From NCBI GenBank assembly GCA_903862885.1, contig CAIOZU010000018.1, positions 1 through 64,000 on the forward strand: DNA of 64,000 nucleotides, given 5' to 3'. This document shows, in pieces, positions 49,038 to 57,632 of the stretch. The translations under genes and the position numbers were made by a program. Under the pieces are notes generated by a model that had not been told where the DNA came from, did no database searches, and saw nothing but the letters and a program-made list of their open reading frames with translations. Position 1 is the first letter of the stretch. Each line of letters begins with the position of its first letter. The stretch comes from an uncultured Pseudomonadota bacterium (GTDB taxonomy: Bacteria > Pseudomonadota > Gammaproteobacteria > Steroidobacterales > Steroidobacteraceae).

Positions 49038-50192
49038 ATGGTCACGGCAGTCCCTCACCACCCCAGTCACTTAGCACAGGTATTTGCGCAATACCCGTTG
49101 GAAGTGGTGCGCGCTCAAGGCTGTTGGCTAGAAGGACGCGACGGACAACGGGTGCTTGATTTCTATGGCGGCCATGCCGTGGCAGCGCTCGGCTACGGGC
49201 ATCCGCGCTGGATCGAGGCTCTGGAGCGACAAGCGCGTTCAGTCCTTTTTCAAACCAACGCCATCCCTATGGCGGTCCGCGAACGGGCTGCCGAGCGCTT
49301 AGTGGCTTTTGCAGGTCTAGGACTTGATCAGGTGTTCTTCGTGAACTCAGGGGCTGAAGCCAATGAAAATGCCCTGCGTACCGCGTTTCGCTTAACGGGA
49401 CGCCGACAAGCTATTGCCCTTGAACACGGCTGGCATGGTCGCACGGCCGCCGCGGGAGCTATCACTTTTGGTGCGCGTGACAAGTGGTATGGCTTTCCGC
49501 AGACGCCGTTTGATGTGCAATGGATTTCGCGCACCGATCCGGCTGCTGCACTCGCCATCACCCGAGACACTGCCTGTGTGATGGTCGAGCCCGTGCAGGG
49601 GCTCGCGGGGGCCTTTGAGGTACCCGTCGATGTACTGCGTGCACTGCGTGCGCGCTGCGACGAGGTCGGTGCGCTGTTGATTTTTGATGAGGTGCAATGC
49701 GGTGTTGGTCGTACTGGATATCCCTTTGGCGCCAACCGCGTCGGGGTCACGCCCGACCTGCTGACCACCGCCAAGGCCCTTGGGGCCGGCTTCCCAGTGT
49801 CCGCGTTGCTGATGTCACCGCAAGTCGCCGGTGCGCTCAAGATTGAAGACATGGGGACCACCTTTGGTGGCGGCCCATTGGCCTGTGCGATCGTTGAAAC
49901 GGTCATCGATATCATCGAGTCAGAAGGTTTGCTTGAAAACGTTAACGCCATGTCGAGTCTCATTCAGAACACCTGTGTCGGTGGGGTGGTGAGTGGGGTA
50001 CAAGGCGCCGGCTTACTGCTCGGTCTAAAAACCACACGCCCCGCTAAGGCCATCCAAAAAGAATTATTGGCACGTGGCGTCTTTGCAGGCACCGCCGCCG
50101 ATCCACACATTTTGAGACTGCTACCGCCCTTCACTCTCACCGCAGAACACGTGGGACTACTGGCTCAGGCACTCCAGGAGTTAGCCCCATGA
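49038..50192 (+). CDS. argD: N-acylornithine aminotransferase (ArgD type)
   Basis: 384 residues, class III PLP transaminase. It shows DFYGGHAVAALGYGHP, NSGAEANENALR, EHGWHGRTAAAG, MVEPVQG, LIFDEVQCGVGRTG and the PLP lysine in TTAKALGAG. It makes acylornithine from the semialdehyde. It lies in the arg operon, where its role is unambiguous. Start ATG with GGATATCC upstream, 21 bases after argC. Confidence 0.93.
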   Translation: MVTAVPHHPSHLAQVFAQYPLEVVRAQGCWLEGRDGQRVLDFYGGHAVAALGYGHPRWIEALERQARSVLFQTNAIPMAVRERAAERLVAFAGLGLDQVFFVNSGAEANENALRTAFRLTGRRQAIALEHGWHGRTAAAGAITFGARDKWYGFPQTPFDVQWISRTDPAAALAITRDTACVMVEPVQGLAGAFEVPVDVLRALRARCDEVGALLIFDEVQCGVGRTGYPFGANRVGVTPDLLTTAKALGAGFPVSALLMSPQVAGALKIEDMGTTFGGGPLACAIVETVIDIIESEGLLENVNAMSSLIQNTCVGGVVSGVQGAGLLLGLKTTRPAKAIQKELLARGVFAGTAADPHILRLLPPFTLTAEHVGLLAQALQELAP

Positions 50193-51190
50193 GTCTCGCC
50201 CGCTTCCTAGATCTCGCTGACCTCTCCCCGGAGGAAATCCGAGATCTTCTCGCCTTAGCTGATCGACTCCAGCAACATCCGGAACCACAAGCGTTAGCCG
50301 GAAAAATTCTGGGACTGATATTTTTAAATCCTTCCTTAAGGACTTTGGCCTCGATGCAAGCCGGCATGGCGCGACTCGGCGGCAGTTCTTTCGTGATCAC
50401 CCCCGGCCACGGCACCTGGGCACTGGAAACACGCACCGGGGTCGCCATGGACGGCGCCGCGGCCGAGCACGTCCGCGAGGGGCTTCCCGTGCTCGCGTCT
50501 TATTGTGATGTGATGGGCATTCGCGCATTCGCCGAGGGCCATGATCTGGCCAACGACGTGGCTGATACACATTTTAAGAGCATGGCGGCTCTGATTAAAA
50601 AGCCACTCATCAATTTAGAGTCGGCGATCAATCATCCCTGTCAAGCGCTCGCCGACTGGAAGACACTAGATGATCTTCACATCGCACCGCGCACCAAATT
50701 TGTCTTGTCATGGGTGCCACACCCACGCGCACTGCCACTCGCCGTTCCAGCGGCCACAGCGCACATGGCAGCGCTTCGCGGTCACGAAGTGGTGGTGCTT
50801 CGCCCCGATGGCTTCGCGCTACCCGATGCGGTCATAGATCGCGCACGGGCCGCTGCGCGACTGAGTGGCGGCTCGATCACCGAGACCGATGATCGTGACA
50901 GTGCGCTGAAAGGCGCTCACGTGGTTTATGCCAAAGAGTGGGGCTCGACACGACACTATGGCGATGCAGAGGCCGATGCGTCGCTGCGTCGCTCCCTCAC
51001 CAACTGGCAGCTCACCGAACAGACCTTTGCTCAAGCCACGCCCCACTGCAAGCTCATGCACTGCTTGCCAGTGAGACGTAATGTCGCGATCGCAGAATCC
51101 CTCCTGGATGGACCGCGCAGCGTCGTATTGCAAGAAGCACACAACCGACTGGTGGTGCAGATGGCCATCTTGTATCGCTTACTTAAATAA
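50189..51190 (+). CDS. argF': N-acylornithine carbamoyltransferase (succinyl- or acetyl-ornithine)
   Basis: 333 residues. Carbamoyl-phosphate residues are conserved: Ser49-Leu-Arg51-Thr52, Trp77, Arg112, His149-Pro-Cys-Gln152, and His291-Cys-Leu-Pro-Val-Arg296-Arg-Asn. Numbering runs almost the same as in the Xanthomonas campestris enzyme. There, Glu92 fixes acetylornithine specificity and Lys302 is carboxylated; the matching residues here are Ala92 (MDGAAAEH) and Ala300. Bacteroides succinylornithine transcarbamylase has Pro90 and Ile at these places. The WVPHPRALPLAVP and HCLPVRRN segments also look like the Bacteroides protein. It is therefore more likely a succinyl- than acetyl-ornithine enzyme. 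Overlaps argD by 4 bases. Confidence 0.88.
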   Translation: MSLARFLDLADLSPEEIRDLLALADRLQQHPEPQALAGKILGLIFLNPSLRTLASMQAGMARLGGSSFVITPGHGTWALETRTGVAMDGAAAEHVREGLPVLASYCDVMGIRAFAEGHDLANDVADTHFKSMAALIKKPLINLESAINHPCQALADWKTLDDLHIAPRTKFVLSWVPHPRALPLAVPAATAHMAALRGHEVVVLRPDGFALPDAVIDRARAAARLSGGSITETDDRDSALKGAHVVYAKEWGSTRHYGDAEADASLRRSLTNWQLTEQTFAQATPHCKLMHCLPVRRNVAIAESLLDGPRSVVLQEAHNRLVVQMAILYRLLK

Positions 51191-51205
51191 TCTTACTCAA
51201 ATAAT
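51178..51205 (+). repeat. Tandem 14-base repeat over the argF' stop codon
   Basis: CTTACTTAAATAAT (51178-51191) is followed directly by CTTACTCAAATAAT (51192-51205), one mismatch. The first unit contains the argF' TAA stop. The remaining gap to argB is a pyrimidine-rich stretch (51206-51250) with few G. This is the largest gap inside the operon. Confidence 0.8.
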
Positions 51206-51264
51206 TCTCTCACTCGACGATTCCGACTCTCTCTTTTCTTTTTTATTCACTTGCAGGAACTTCC

Positions 51265-52203
51265 ATGAGCTACCGCCCCGAACAAGCTGCCGCCATTCGC
51301 GCCATGCGCAGCGCCGCACCGTACATCCGCATGTACAAGGGCAAAGTCTTCATCGTTAAGATTGGGGGTGCCATATTCTCGAACCCTCAAGCGGTCCGAT
51401 CACTGGTCGAGCAGGTGGCGATCTTGCATCAGGTTGGCATCCGGGTGGTCCTAGTGCACGGCGGCGGTCCACAGTTAGATGAAATGCAGCGCTCCCTCGG
51501 TGTGGAACCGACCCTGATCGACGGCCGGCGAGTAACCGATGAAAAAACGGTCGAGTTAACCGTCATGGTGCTCAACGGTCTTCTGAACACACAGCTGCTC
51601 AGTCTGTGTCGCGAATTGGGGCTCGATGCGGTAGGCATCTCAGGTCTTGATGGCGGCTTAGTGCGCGCGCATAAAAGAGCGCCTGTAAAAAGCACGAGCG
51701 GCGTGCTGGTGGATTATGGGCAGGTAGGCGACATCGAAGGAGTGGATCCGCACGTAATCCGCTCATTACTGGATGCGGGCTATATGCCGATCGTCAGTCC
51801 ACTGTCAGCCGATGCAGAAGGCAATGTACTGAATATCAATGCCGACACGGTCGCCGCGCATCTGGGTGCAGCGCTCGGTGCTGAGAAGCTACTACTTTGC
51901 ACCGGTGCTGCCGGAATTTTTGAGCAACTCGCTGATCCTTCGACGTTGGTGTCCTACACGGACTTGGCTGGACTGAAGCGTCTCGAAGCGCTCGGTTGCT
52001 TTGCGGATGGTATGCTGCCCAAAGCAGGAGCGATTGAGACCGCGATCAAAGGCGGCGTTCGCCGCGTACATGTGATCTCGTTTAAGTCTACCGATGCCCT
52101 ATTGGCGGAAGTGTTCACCAACGAAGGGCTTGGCACGCTGATTGTTGCCGATATCAAAGTCCTGTCGCCCGCTGAGCAAGTCGTGGGGGCAAAAAAACCA
52201 TGA
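51265..52203 (+). CDS. argB: N-acylglutamate kinase
   Basis: 312 residues, amino-acid kinase fold. It has VKIGGAIF with the ATP-site lysine, VVLVHGGGPQLDEM, NINADTVAAHLGAALGA and GMLPKAGAIETAIKGG. All catalytic residues look present. The N-terminal helix EQAAAIRAMRSAAPYIRMYKGK resembles the extension that makes arginine-sensitive kinases (inferred). Unlike the Xanthomonas kinase there is no fused GNAT domain, so it does not supply the missing synthase. AGGAACTTCC lies before the ATG, and argH overlaps its end. Confidence 0.95.
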   Translation: MSYRPEQAAAIRAMRSAAPYIRMYKGKVFIVKIGGAIFSNPQAVRSLVEQVAILHQVGIRVVLVHGGGPQLDEMQRSLGVEPTLIDGRRVTDEKTVELTVMVLNGLLNTQLLSLCRELGLDAVGISGLDGGLVRAHKRAPVKSTSGVLVDYGQVGDIEGVDPHVIRSLLDAGYMPIVSPLSADAEGNVLNINADTVAAHLGAALGAEKLLLCTGAAGIFEQLADPSTLVSYTDLAGLKRLEALGCFADGMLPKAGAIETAIKGGVRRVHVISFKSTDALLAEVFTNEGLGTLIVADIKVLSPAEQVVGAKKP

Positions 52204-53387
52204 GCCGCTTATGGGACAAGGGTAAGCCGCTTGACCAAGCAGTCCTTGAATACACAGCGGGTGAAGATTTCGCCTTGGATGAGCGACTGGTGTCTTATGA
52301 CATTCAAGCCTCTCTGGCCCACGCTCAGAGTCTGCACACGGCGGGCCTGCTGTCGGCTGCTGATTTAGCAACTCTCACGAGCGCATTAGATGAGGTCGCG
52401 GCGGCACATGAGAAGGGGGCTTGGCAGATCACCCTTCAAGATGAAGATGGACAAACCGCACTCGAGGCACAGCTGACCGAGCGCGTGGGTCCGATCGGCG
52501 GTCGCATTCACTTAGGACGCTCACGAAACGATCAGGTCCTAACGGCACTGCGTCTCTACCTCAAAGACGCTAACCGGGACCTCACTCGCGGCGCTGAAGC
52601 GGTAGCGACAGCGCTTGATCGACTGGCGGCGAGGCACCCAAAGCTCGTACTGCCCGGTTACACGCACATGCAACAGGCCATGCCGAGCTCCGTGGATTTA
52701 TGGGCGGGTGGTTTTGCATCGGAGTTTAGAGACAATACAAGCCGCTTAGCGCAGGCCATCGGTCGGGCTGACAAAAACCCACTGGGTTCTGCGGCCGGCT
52801 ACGGCACCCCGGGTCTACCATTGAATCGAGATGACACCAAACAGCGCTTGGGTTTTGCGGTGAACCATGAGCCGGTGACTGCCGTACAACTGTCGCGCGG
52901 CAAGGCCGAAGCGCAGTTGCTATTTGAAATCGCACTCATGATGACTGATGCCGGGCGACTGGCGGCGGACCTATTGCTGTTTTACACACAAGAGTTTGCA
53001 TTTATCACGCTGCCGGATCATTTCACTACCGGCTCATCGATCATGCCGCAAAAGCGTAATCCGGATGTGTTCGAATTGATTCGCGGCCGCAGCAGTAGCG
53101 CACACGCCTGCTTATCAGAGGTGCTGGGGATCATTGCGAAATTGCCGAGTGGCTATCAGCGCGACCTGCAGCTCATTAAAGTGCCGCTGTTCCGCGGCAT
53201 CGATCTGGCGTTACAGACTCTTCAGATTTTACCCATGGCGTTGGATGGCCTTCAGTTTAGACCAGAGAACCTACACTTGGATCCTGCGATCCACGCCGCT
53301 GAGCGCGCCAATCGCTTGGTCGTCGAAAAAGGCATACCCTTTCGTGATGCCTATCGACAGGTCGCCGCTGATCTTCTTAAGAAGTAA
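52200..53387 (+). CDS. argH: Argininosuccinate lyase, short and atypical
   Basis: 395 residues, about 50 shorter than usual (430-460), missing the C-terminal tail after FRDAYRQVAADLL. Catalytic elements are present: GRSRNDQV, PGYTHMQQAMPSS with the conserved His, and the GSSIMPQKRNPD loop with the catalytic Ser. The conserved EDxH-xx-E segment is changed: Glu82-Asp83-Gly84-Gln85-Thr, where nearly all ASLs have His at 85. It splits argininosuccinate to arginine and fumarate. Last gene of the operon, overlapping argB by 4 bases; convergent with fghA. Confidence 0.85.
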   Translation: MSRLWDKGKPLDQAVLEYTAGEDFALDERLVSYDIQASLAHAQSLHTAGLLSAADLATLTSALDEVAAAHEKGAWQITLQDEDGQTALEAQLTERVGPIGGRIHLGRSRNDQVLTALRLYLKDANRDLTRGAEAVATALDRLAARHPKLVLPGYTHMQQAMPSSVDLWAGGFASEFRDNTSRLAQAIGRADKNPLGSAAGYGTPGLPLNRDDTKQRLGFAVNHEPVTAVQLSRGKAEAQLLFEIALMMTDAGRLAADLLLFYTQEFAFITLPDHFTTGSSIMPQKRNPDVFELIRGRSSSAHACLSEVLGIIAKLPSGYQRDLQLIKVPLFRGIDLALQTLQILPMALDGLQFRPENLHLDPAIHAAERANRLVVEKGIPFRDAYRQVAADLLKK

Positions 53388-53389
53388 GC

Positions 53390-54235
53390 TCAGCCGCCCA
53401 ACACAGCGGCATGATGGCGCAGATGATCTTCAACATAACTTTGGATGAAATAGTACCCGTGGTCATAGGCCGCGTGCATACGCAGTTCAACCTTCTGACC
53501 AGCTAATCGACACGCTTCTACAAAACGCTCTGGCATGAGTTGTTTCGCTAGAAACGGATCCGCTGTGCCTTGATCAATCAGAATACGGGTAGGGCACTGC
53601 TGATCAAGCACCAGTGCACTGGCATCATAAGCCAACCAACGGCTCTGATCTGCACCAAGATAGCCAGTGAATGCTTTTTGCCCCCAAGGGCAGTGACTGG
53701 GTGCTGCAATGGGTGCGAACGCGGAGATTGATCGGTATCGATCGAGATTTCGCAAGCCAATGACCAATGCACCGTGTCCACCCATCGAATGACCAAAAAT
53801 TCCCTGCGCATCCGCGCGGGCAGGGAACGTACTGTGGATTAAAGCGGGCAGTTCCTCGCTCACATACTGGTACATTTTATAGTGGGCAGACCATGGCGCT
53901 TCGGTAGCATCAACGTAAAAGCCAGCACCACGACCAAAGTCCCAGTCGGCAGTATCCCCTGCGAGACTGACGTCGCGTGGGCTGGTGTCTGGGGCCACCA
54001 ACATCAGTCCTAATTCCGCTGCAATGCGCTGGGCACCCGCTTTGATCGCGAATGTTTCTTCAGTGCACGTCAGCCCCGCCAAGTAATAGAGCACCGGCAC
54101 TGGACCTAACTGCGCCTGTGGCGGCTGATAAACGGAAAAGCGCATCGAGGATTGACACACACTCGAGGCGTGCTTGTAGTAACCCTGTACGCCGCCAAAA
54201 CAGCGGTGCTCCGATATCGTCTCGTGAGTAGTCAT
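53390..54235 (-). CDS. fghA: S-formylglutathione hydrolase
   Basis: 281 residues, esterase-D type. The nucleophile is in GHSMGGHGALV, the LAGLTCTEETFAIKAGAQR block and PDTSPRDVSLAGDTADWDFG are diagnostic, and the catalytic His lies in AYDHGYYFI. It hydrolyses S-formylglutathione to formate. It follows adhC by 19 bases, forming the glutathione-dependent formaldehyde detoxification pair. Convergent with argH with no space between. Confidence 0.95.
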   Translation of the reverse strand: MTTHETISEHRCFGGVQGYYKHASSVCQSSMRFSVYQPPQAQLGPVPVLYYLAGLTCTEETFAIKAGAQRIAAELGLMLVAPDTSPRDVSLAGDTADWDFGRGAGFYVDATEAPWSAHYKMYQYVSEELPALIHSTFPARADAQGIFGHSMGGHGALVIGLRNLDRYRSISAFAPIAAPSHCPWGQKAFTGYLGADQSRWLAYDASALVLDQQCPTRILIDQGTADPFLAKQLMPERFVEACRLAGQKVELRMHAAYDHGYYFIQSYVEDHLRHHAAVLGG

Positions 54236-54254
54236 GTGCGCTCTAAAATGACGA

Positions 54255-55364
54255 TCAGTACACCACCACGCTTCGAATCGACTCGCCGGAGTGCATCAAG
54301 TCAAAAGCGTCATTGATGCGATCGAGCGGCATCTGGTGAGTAATCAGTGGATCGATCTGAATTTTTCCATCCATATACCAGTCGACAATTTTAGGCACAT
54401 CAGTGCGTCCACGGGCGCCCCCAAAAGCGGTGCCTTTCCACACACGACCGGTGACCAACTGGAAGGGTCGGGTCGCAATTTCTTGGCCGGCACCCGCCAC
54501 ACCAATAATGATGGCCTCACCCCAACCCCGATGACAGCATTCCAATGCCTGTCGCATCAAATGCACATTACCTACGCATTCGAAGCTGTAATCGGCACCA
54601 CCATCCGTGAGTGACACCAGATAAGGCACCAAGTCTCCCTCGACTTCTTTGGGGTTGACGAAGTGGGTCATGCCGAATTTTTCAGCCAACGCCTGACGCC
54701 TCGGATTGAGGTCAACACCAATGATTTTGTTAGCACCGGCCATGCGCGCGCCCTGAATCACGTTCAGACCAATGCCGCCTAGACCAAACACCACCACATT
54801 GGCGCCTGGCTCCACCTTGGCGGTATTAATCACCGCACCGATACCCGTGGTCACGCCGCAACCGATGTAGCACACCTTATCGAAGGGTGCATCGTCGCGA
54901 ATTTTAGCGACGGCAATTTCTGGCAAGACGCTGTAATTAGAGAAAGTGGAGCAGCCCATGTAGTGGTGCACTTTGTCTTTGCCGATAGAAAATCGGCTGG
55001 TGCCATCTGGCATCACACCCTGCCCTTGGGTGGCACGGATCGCCGTGCACAAATTCGTTTTATGAGAGGTACAGCTTTTGCACTCCCGACACTCGGGGGT
55101 ATACAGCGGGATCACATGGTCCCCCTTTTTAAGGGTCCGAACCCCTGGCCCCACGTCCACCACGACGCCCGCGCCTTCATGCCCCAAAATCACGGGGAAC
55201 AAACCCTCCGGATCAGCGCCTGAGCGGGTGAACTCATCGGTATGACAGACCCCGGATGCGCGCATTTCGATCAGCACCTCACCGGCCTTCGGACCCTCCA
55301 GGTCAAGGGTCACGACCTCCAACGGTTTTCCAGCAGCATAGGCAATTGCGGCGCGCGTCTTCAT
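54255..55364 (-). CDS. adhC: S-(hydroxymethyl)glutathione dehydrogenase / class III alcohol dehydrogenase
   Basis: 369 residues from the ATG at 55364, with AGGAG upstream; the GTG one codon before is not preferred. Catalytic zinc: [10 protein letters not shown] and GHEGAGVV; structural zinc: [15 protein letters not shown]. The NAD site is [14 protein letters not shown], preceded by [11 protein letters not shown]. It oxidises S-hydroxymethylglutathione. No frmR-like regulator is adjacent. A palindrome lies in front. Confidence 0.97.
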   Translation of the reverse strand: MKTRAAIAYAAGKPLEVVTLDLEGPKAGEVLIEMRASGVCHTDEFTRSGADPEGLFPVILGHEGAGVVVDVGPGVRTLKKGDHVIPLYTPECRECKSCTSHKTNLCTAIRATQGQGVMPDGTSRFSIGKDKVHHYMGCSTFSNYSVLPEIAVAKIRDDAPFDKVCYIGCGVTTGIGAVINTAKVEPGANVVVFGLGGIGLNVIQGARMAGANKIIGVDLNPRRQALAEKFGMTHFVNPKEVEGDLVPYLVSLTDGGADYSFECVGNVHLMRQALECCHRGWGEAIIIGVAGAGQEIATRPFQLVTGRVWKGTAFGGARGRTDVPKIVDWYMDGKIQIDPLITHQMPLDRINDAFDLMHSGESIRSVVVY

Positions 55365-55396
55365 CACTCATTCTCCTGACATTTTAACGACCATCG

Positions 55397-55415
55397 GCCT
55401 GTCGATTCGACAGGC
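55397..55415. promoter_or_regulatory. 19-base palindrome upstream of adhC-fghA
   Basis: GCCTGTCGA (55397-55405), T, TCGACAGGC (55407-55415): a perfect 9-bp inverted repeat around one base, 33 bases before the adhC start. The position fits an operator near the promoter. No protein for it can be named. It is too short in loop and lacks a T run to be a terminator. Confidence 0.5.
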
Positions 55416-55667
55416 AGTATCGCCGACTTCTGTGCAGGACGCACGGGCTCTGATCGAGGCCTCTAGGCCAACCTCACCCGGCATCCCAATTGCCCGGAGT
55501 ATCCCATCGCTACTTTATATAAGTAATTGAATTTAAACAAATTATTAGCTTATGAACCTGAGCGTTCACGCGCTTTACGCGCCAACCGCTGAGAATCGCA
55601 TGATCCTTCAGACAAAGCGCACGAGCGCGTCTTATGATCAGCGCATCTCCCTTCGGATCAGCCTGCT
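55416..55667. other. Intergenic region before the M20 peptidase
   Basis: No gene is seen. The stretch 55512-55556 is strongly AT-rich. TTGAAT (55527-55532) with TATGAA (55551-55556) 18 bases later could be a promoter for the peptidase; the opposite strand could hold the adhC promoter. Neither is firm. Confidence 0.35.
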
Positions 55668-57083
55668 ATGAAACCCATCCTGACCGCCATCCTGTGTGGG
55701 GCGCTACTCGCTGTATCCACTGGGGCTCACAGCGACTCTCCCCTCGACGCCAGCGCGGAGGCGCGCGCCCTGCTTGCCACCTTAGTCAGCTTTGATACCG
55801 CAAGCGGCCACGGCCAAGTGCGCCCGATGGCGGAGTATCTTGCCACCCAATTCAAAGCGGCTGGATTTGACGCCGCCGACATCACGCTCCTCCCACTTGG
55901 CGACACCGCCTCGCTGATCGTCCGCTACCACGGTGATGGCAGTAGCGGCAAACCCATTGCCTTTATGGCACACATGGATGTGGTGCCCGCAAAACGCAGC
56001 GATTGGCAACGCGATCCCTTCACTTTGGTTGAGGAAAACGGTTATTTTTTTGGACGCGGCACACTGGATATGAAAGAAGATGTGGCGCTGCTCACGGAGA
56101 CATTTATCCGACTGAAACGCGCTCACTTCACTCCCAGTCATGACCTGATCATTGTATTCACTGGAGATGAAGAAACGTCTGAAGACACGGCGCATGACTT
56201 AGTAGATCACCACCGCGACTTAATCGATGCGGAATACGCACTGAATGGTGACATGGGCAGCGGTGTGTTGGATGCTGCCACGGGCAAGCCGCTGCTCTTT
56301 TATTTACAAGGCGCCGAAAAGAGTGTGGCGGCCTTCACCTTAACGGCCAAAAACCCCGGTGGCCACAGCTCACAACCGCGTCCAGACAACGCCATTTACG
56401 AATTAGCCACAGCACTCACAGCCATCAGCCATTATCAGTTCCCGACACAATCCAATAGCTGGACCTTGAGTGATTTTAAAGCCGCCAGTGCGGTCACGCC
56501 GGGGCCGCTTGGCAAAGCCATGGCTCGCTTTGCTGATCACCCCAAAGATCAAACAGCCGCCGCGACGATCGCCCAGTCGCCTCAATATGTCGGCAAATTA
56601 AAAACCACCTGTGTTGCGACCCAAATCAGCGGTGGCCATGCGGAAAACGCCCTGCCGCAAACCGCCTCCGCTGTAGTGAACTGCCGTATTTTTCCAGGCA
56701 CGTCTGCTGACGCGGTGCAAAGTCGTCTACACGCATTGGCCGGCCCCACCATCACCATCACTTCAAACTACCCACCTACCTACTCTGACCCCTCACCACT
56801 CCGACCCGATGTGGTGGCAGCGGTCAAGACTGCTGTGGGCGCTGCCAACCCCGGAGCGATCGTGTCGCCCACCATGGTGGCTTATGCAACCGATGGATCC
56901 GTCTTTAGAAATGCAGGCATACCCACCTACGGCGTTGGCAGCATGTTTATCAAAGATGGCGAAAATTATTCACACGGACTAGACGAACGCATTCCGGTGG
57001 ATCGCTTTTATAATGGCTTGATTTACTGGGACGTGATCATCCACACGCTGGCAGGCGCCTCATCAGCGAACAGTATAAAATAA
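55668..57083 (+). CDS. Exported M20 family metallopeptidase
   Basis: 471 residues with a signal peptide ending near AHS/DS (about residue 23). Zinc ligands and catalytic residues follow the M20 pattern: AHMDVVP, GRGTLDMKEDV, TGDEETSED and the late SHGLDERI. A lid domain lies around residues 210-330. It probably trims periplasmic peptides or acyl-amino acids (carboxypeptidase or aminoacylase type). ArgE is also M20, but it is cytoplasmic, whereas this one is exported. It stands alone, about 2.3 kb from the arg operon. Confidence 0.85.
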   Translation: MKPILTAILCGALLAVSTGAHSDSPLDASAEARALLATLVSFDTASGHGQVRPMAEYLATQFKAAGFDAADITLLPLGDTASLIVRYHGDGSSGKPIAFMAHMDVVPAKRSDWQRDPFTLVEENGYFFGRGTLDMKEDVALLTETFIRLKRAHFTPSHDLIIVFTGDEETSEDTAHDLVDHHRDLIDAEYALNGDMGSGVLDAATGKPLLFYLQGAEKSVAAFTLTAKNPGGHSSQPRPDNAIYELATALTAISHYQFPTQSNSWTLSDFKAASAVTPGPLGKAMARFADHPKDQTAAATIAQSPQYVGKLKTTCVATQISGGHAENALPQTASAVVNCRIFPGTSADAVQSRLHALAGPTITITSNYPPTYSDPSPLRPDVVAAVKTAVGAANPGAIVSPTMVAYATDGSVFRNAGIPTYGVGSMFIKDGENYSHGLDERIPVDRFYNGLIYWDVIIHTLAGASSANSIK

Positions 57084-57171
57084 GTCCCCTCTCAGGCTGA
57101 TGTGTTCAAAGCCAATGATGGCTGCATCAGCCGCCCACAGACACTCTCCATCAGGATCCTGACACGCTACC

Positions 57172-57600
57172 ATGAGTATTTGGTTCGCCGCATCCCCTGA
57201 CCTCACCGCGCTCAACCGAACGTTCAAAAAGGGCCTAGCGACCTATTTGAATATTAACGTCACCGCTATCGGCGATAACTGGTTATTGGGCACTTTGCCT
57301 GTCACCGAACGCACGCACCAACCCATGGGGCTTTTACATGGCGGCGCCTCAGTCGTGCTCGCAGAAACCTTAGGTAGCGTAGGCTCTTACTTGTGTATTG
57401 ACCCGGACAAGTACGTCTGCGTGGGTCAAGAAATTAATGCCAGTCATTTACGCAGCGCTGCATCCGGCCTCGTCACCGGGACAGCACGTGCACTGCGCAT
57501 TGGCCGCCGCAGCCATGTATGGCAAATCGATATCGCGGATGAGCACGGTGATTTAATCTGCACCTCTCGACTGACCGTTGCCGTCATACAGCGGCGTTGA
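57172..57600 (+). CDS. Hotdog-fold thioesterase (PaaI/MenI type)
   Basis: 142 residues. It has the hotdog helix motif HQPMGLLHGGASVVLAETLGSVGSY, with the catalytic Glu after GGASVVLAE, and INASHLRSA. It matches the YbdB/MenI/EntH acyl-CoA thioesterase group. Its CoA substrate is unknown. It overlaps the start region of the lptM frame but the true lptM start is later. Confidence 0.9.
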   Translation: MSIWFAASPDLTALNRTFKKGLATYLNINVTAIGDNWLLGTLPVTERTHQPMGLLHGGASVVLAETLGSVGSYLCIDPDKYVCVGQEINASHLRSAASGLVTGTARALRIGRRSHVWQIDIADEHGDLICTSRLTVAVIQRR

Positions 57601-57632
57601 TCGACCGACTCAAATTGAAGACAGGAGAACAC

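Noticed and set aside
49328-49963. Long open frame of 211 codons opposite argD
   Set aside because: Antisense to conserved PLP motifs, with a composition dominated by Ser, Pro and Arg typical of shadow frames.
55668-57083. The M20 peptidase as the missing ArgE deacylase
   Set aside because: It has a signal peptide and a periplasmic location, whereas ArgE acts in the cytosol. It is also separated from the operon by two genes on the other strand.
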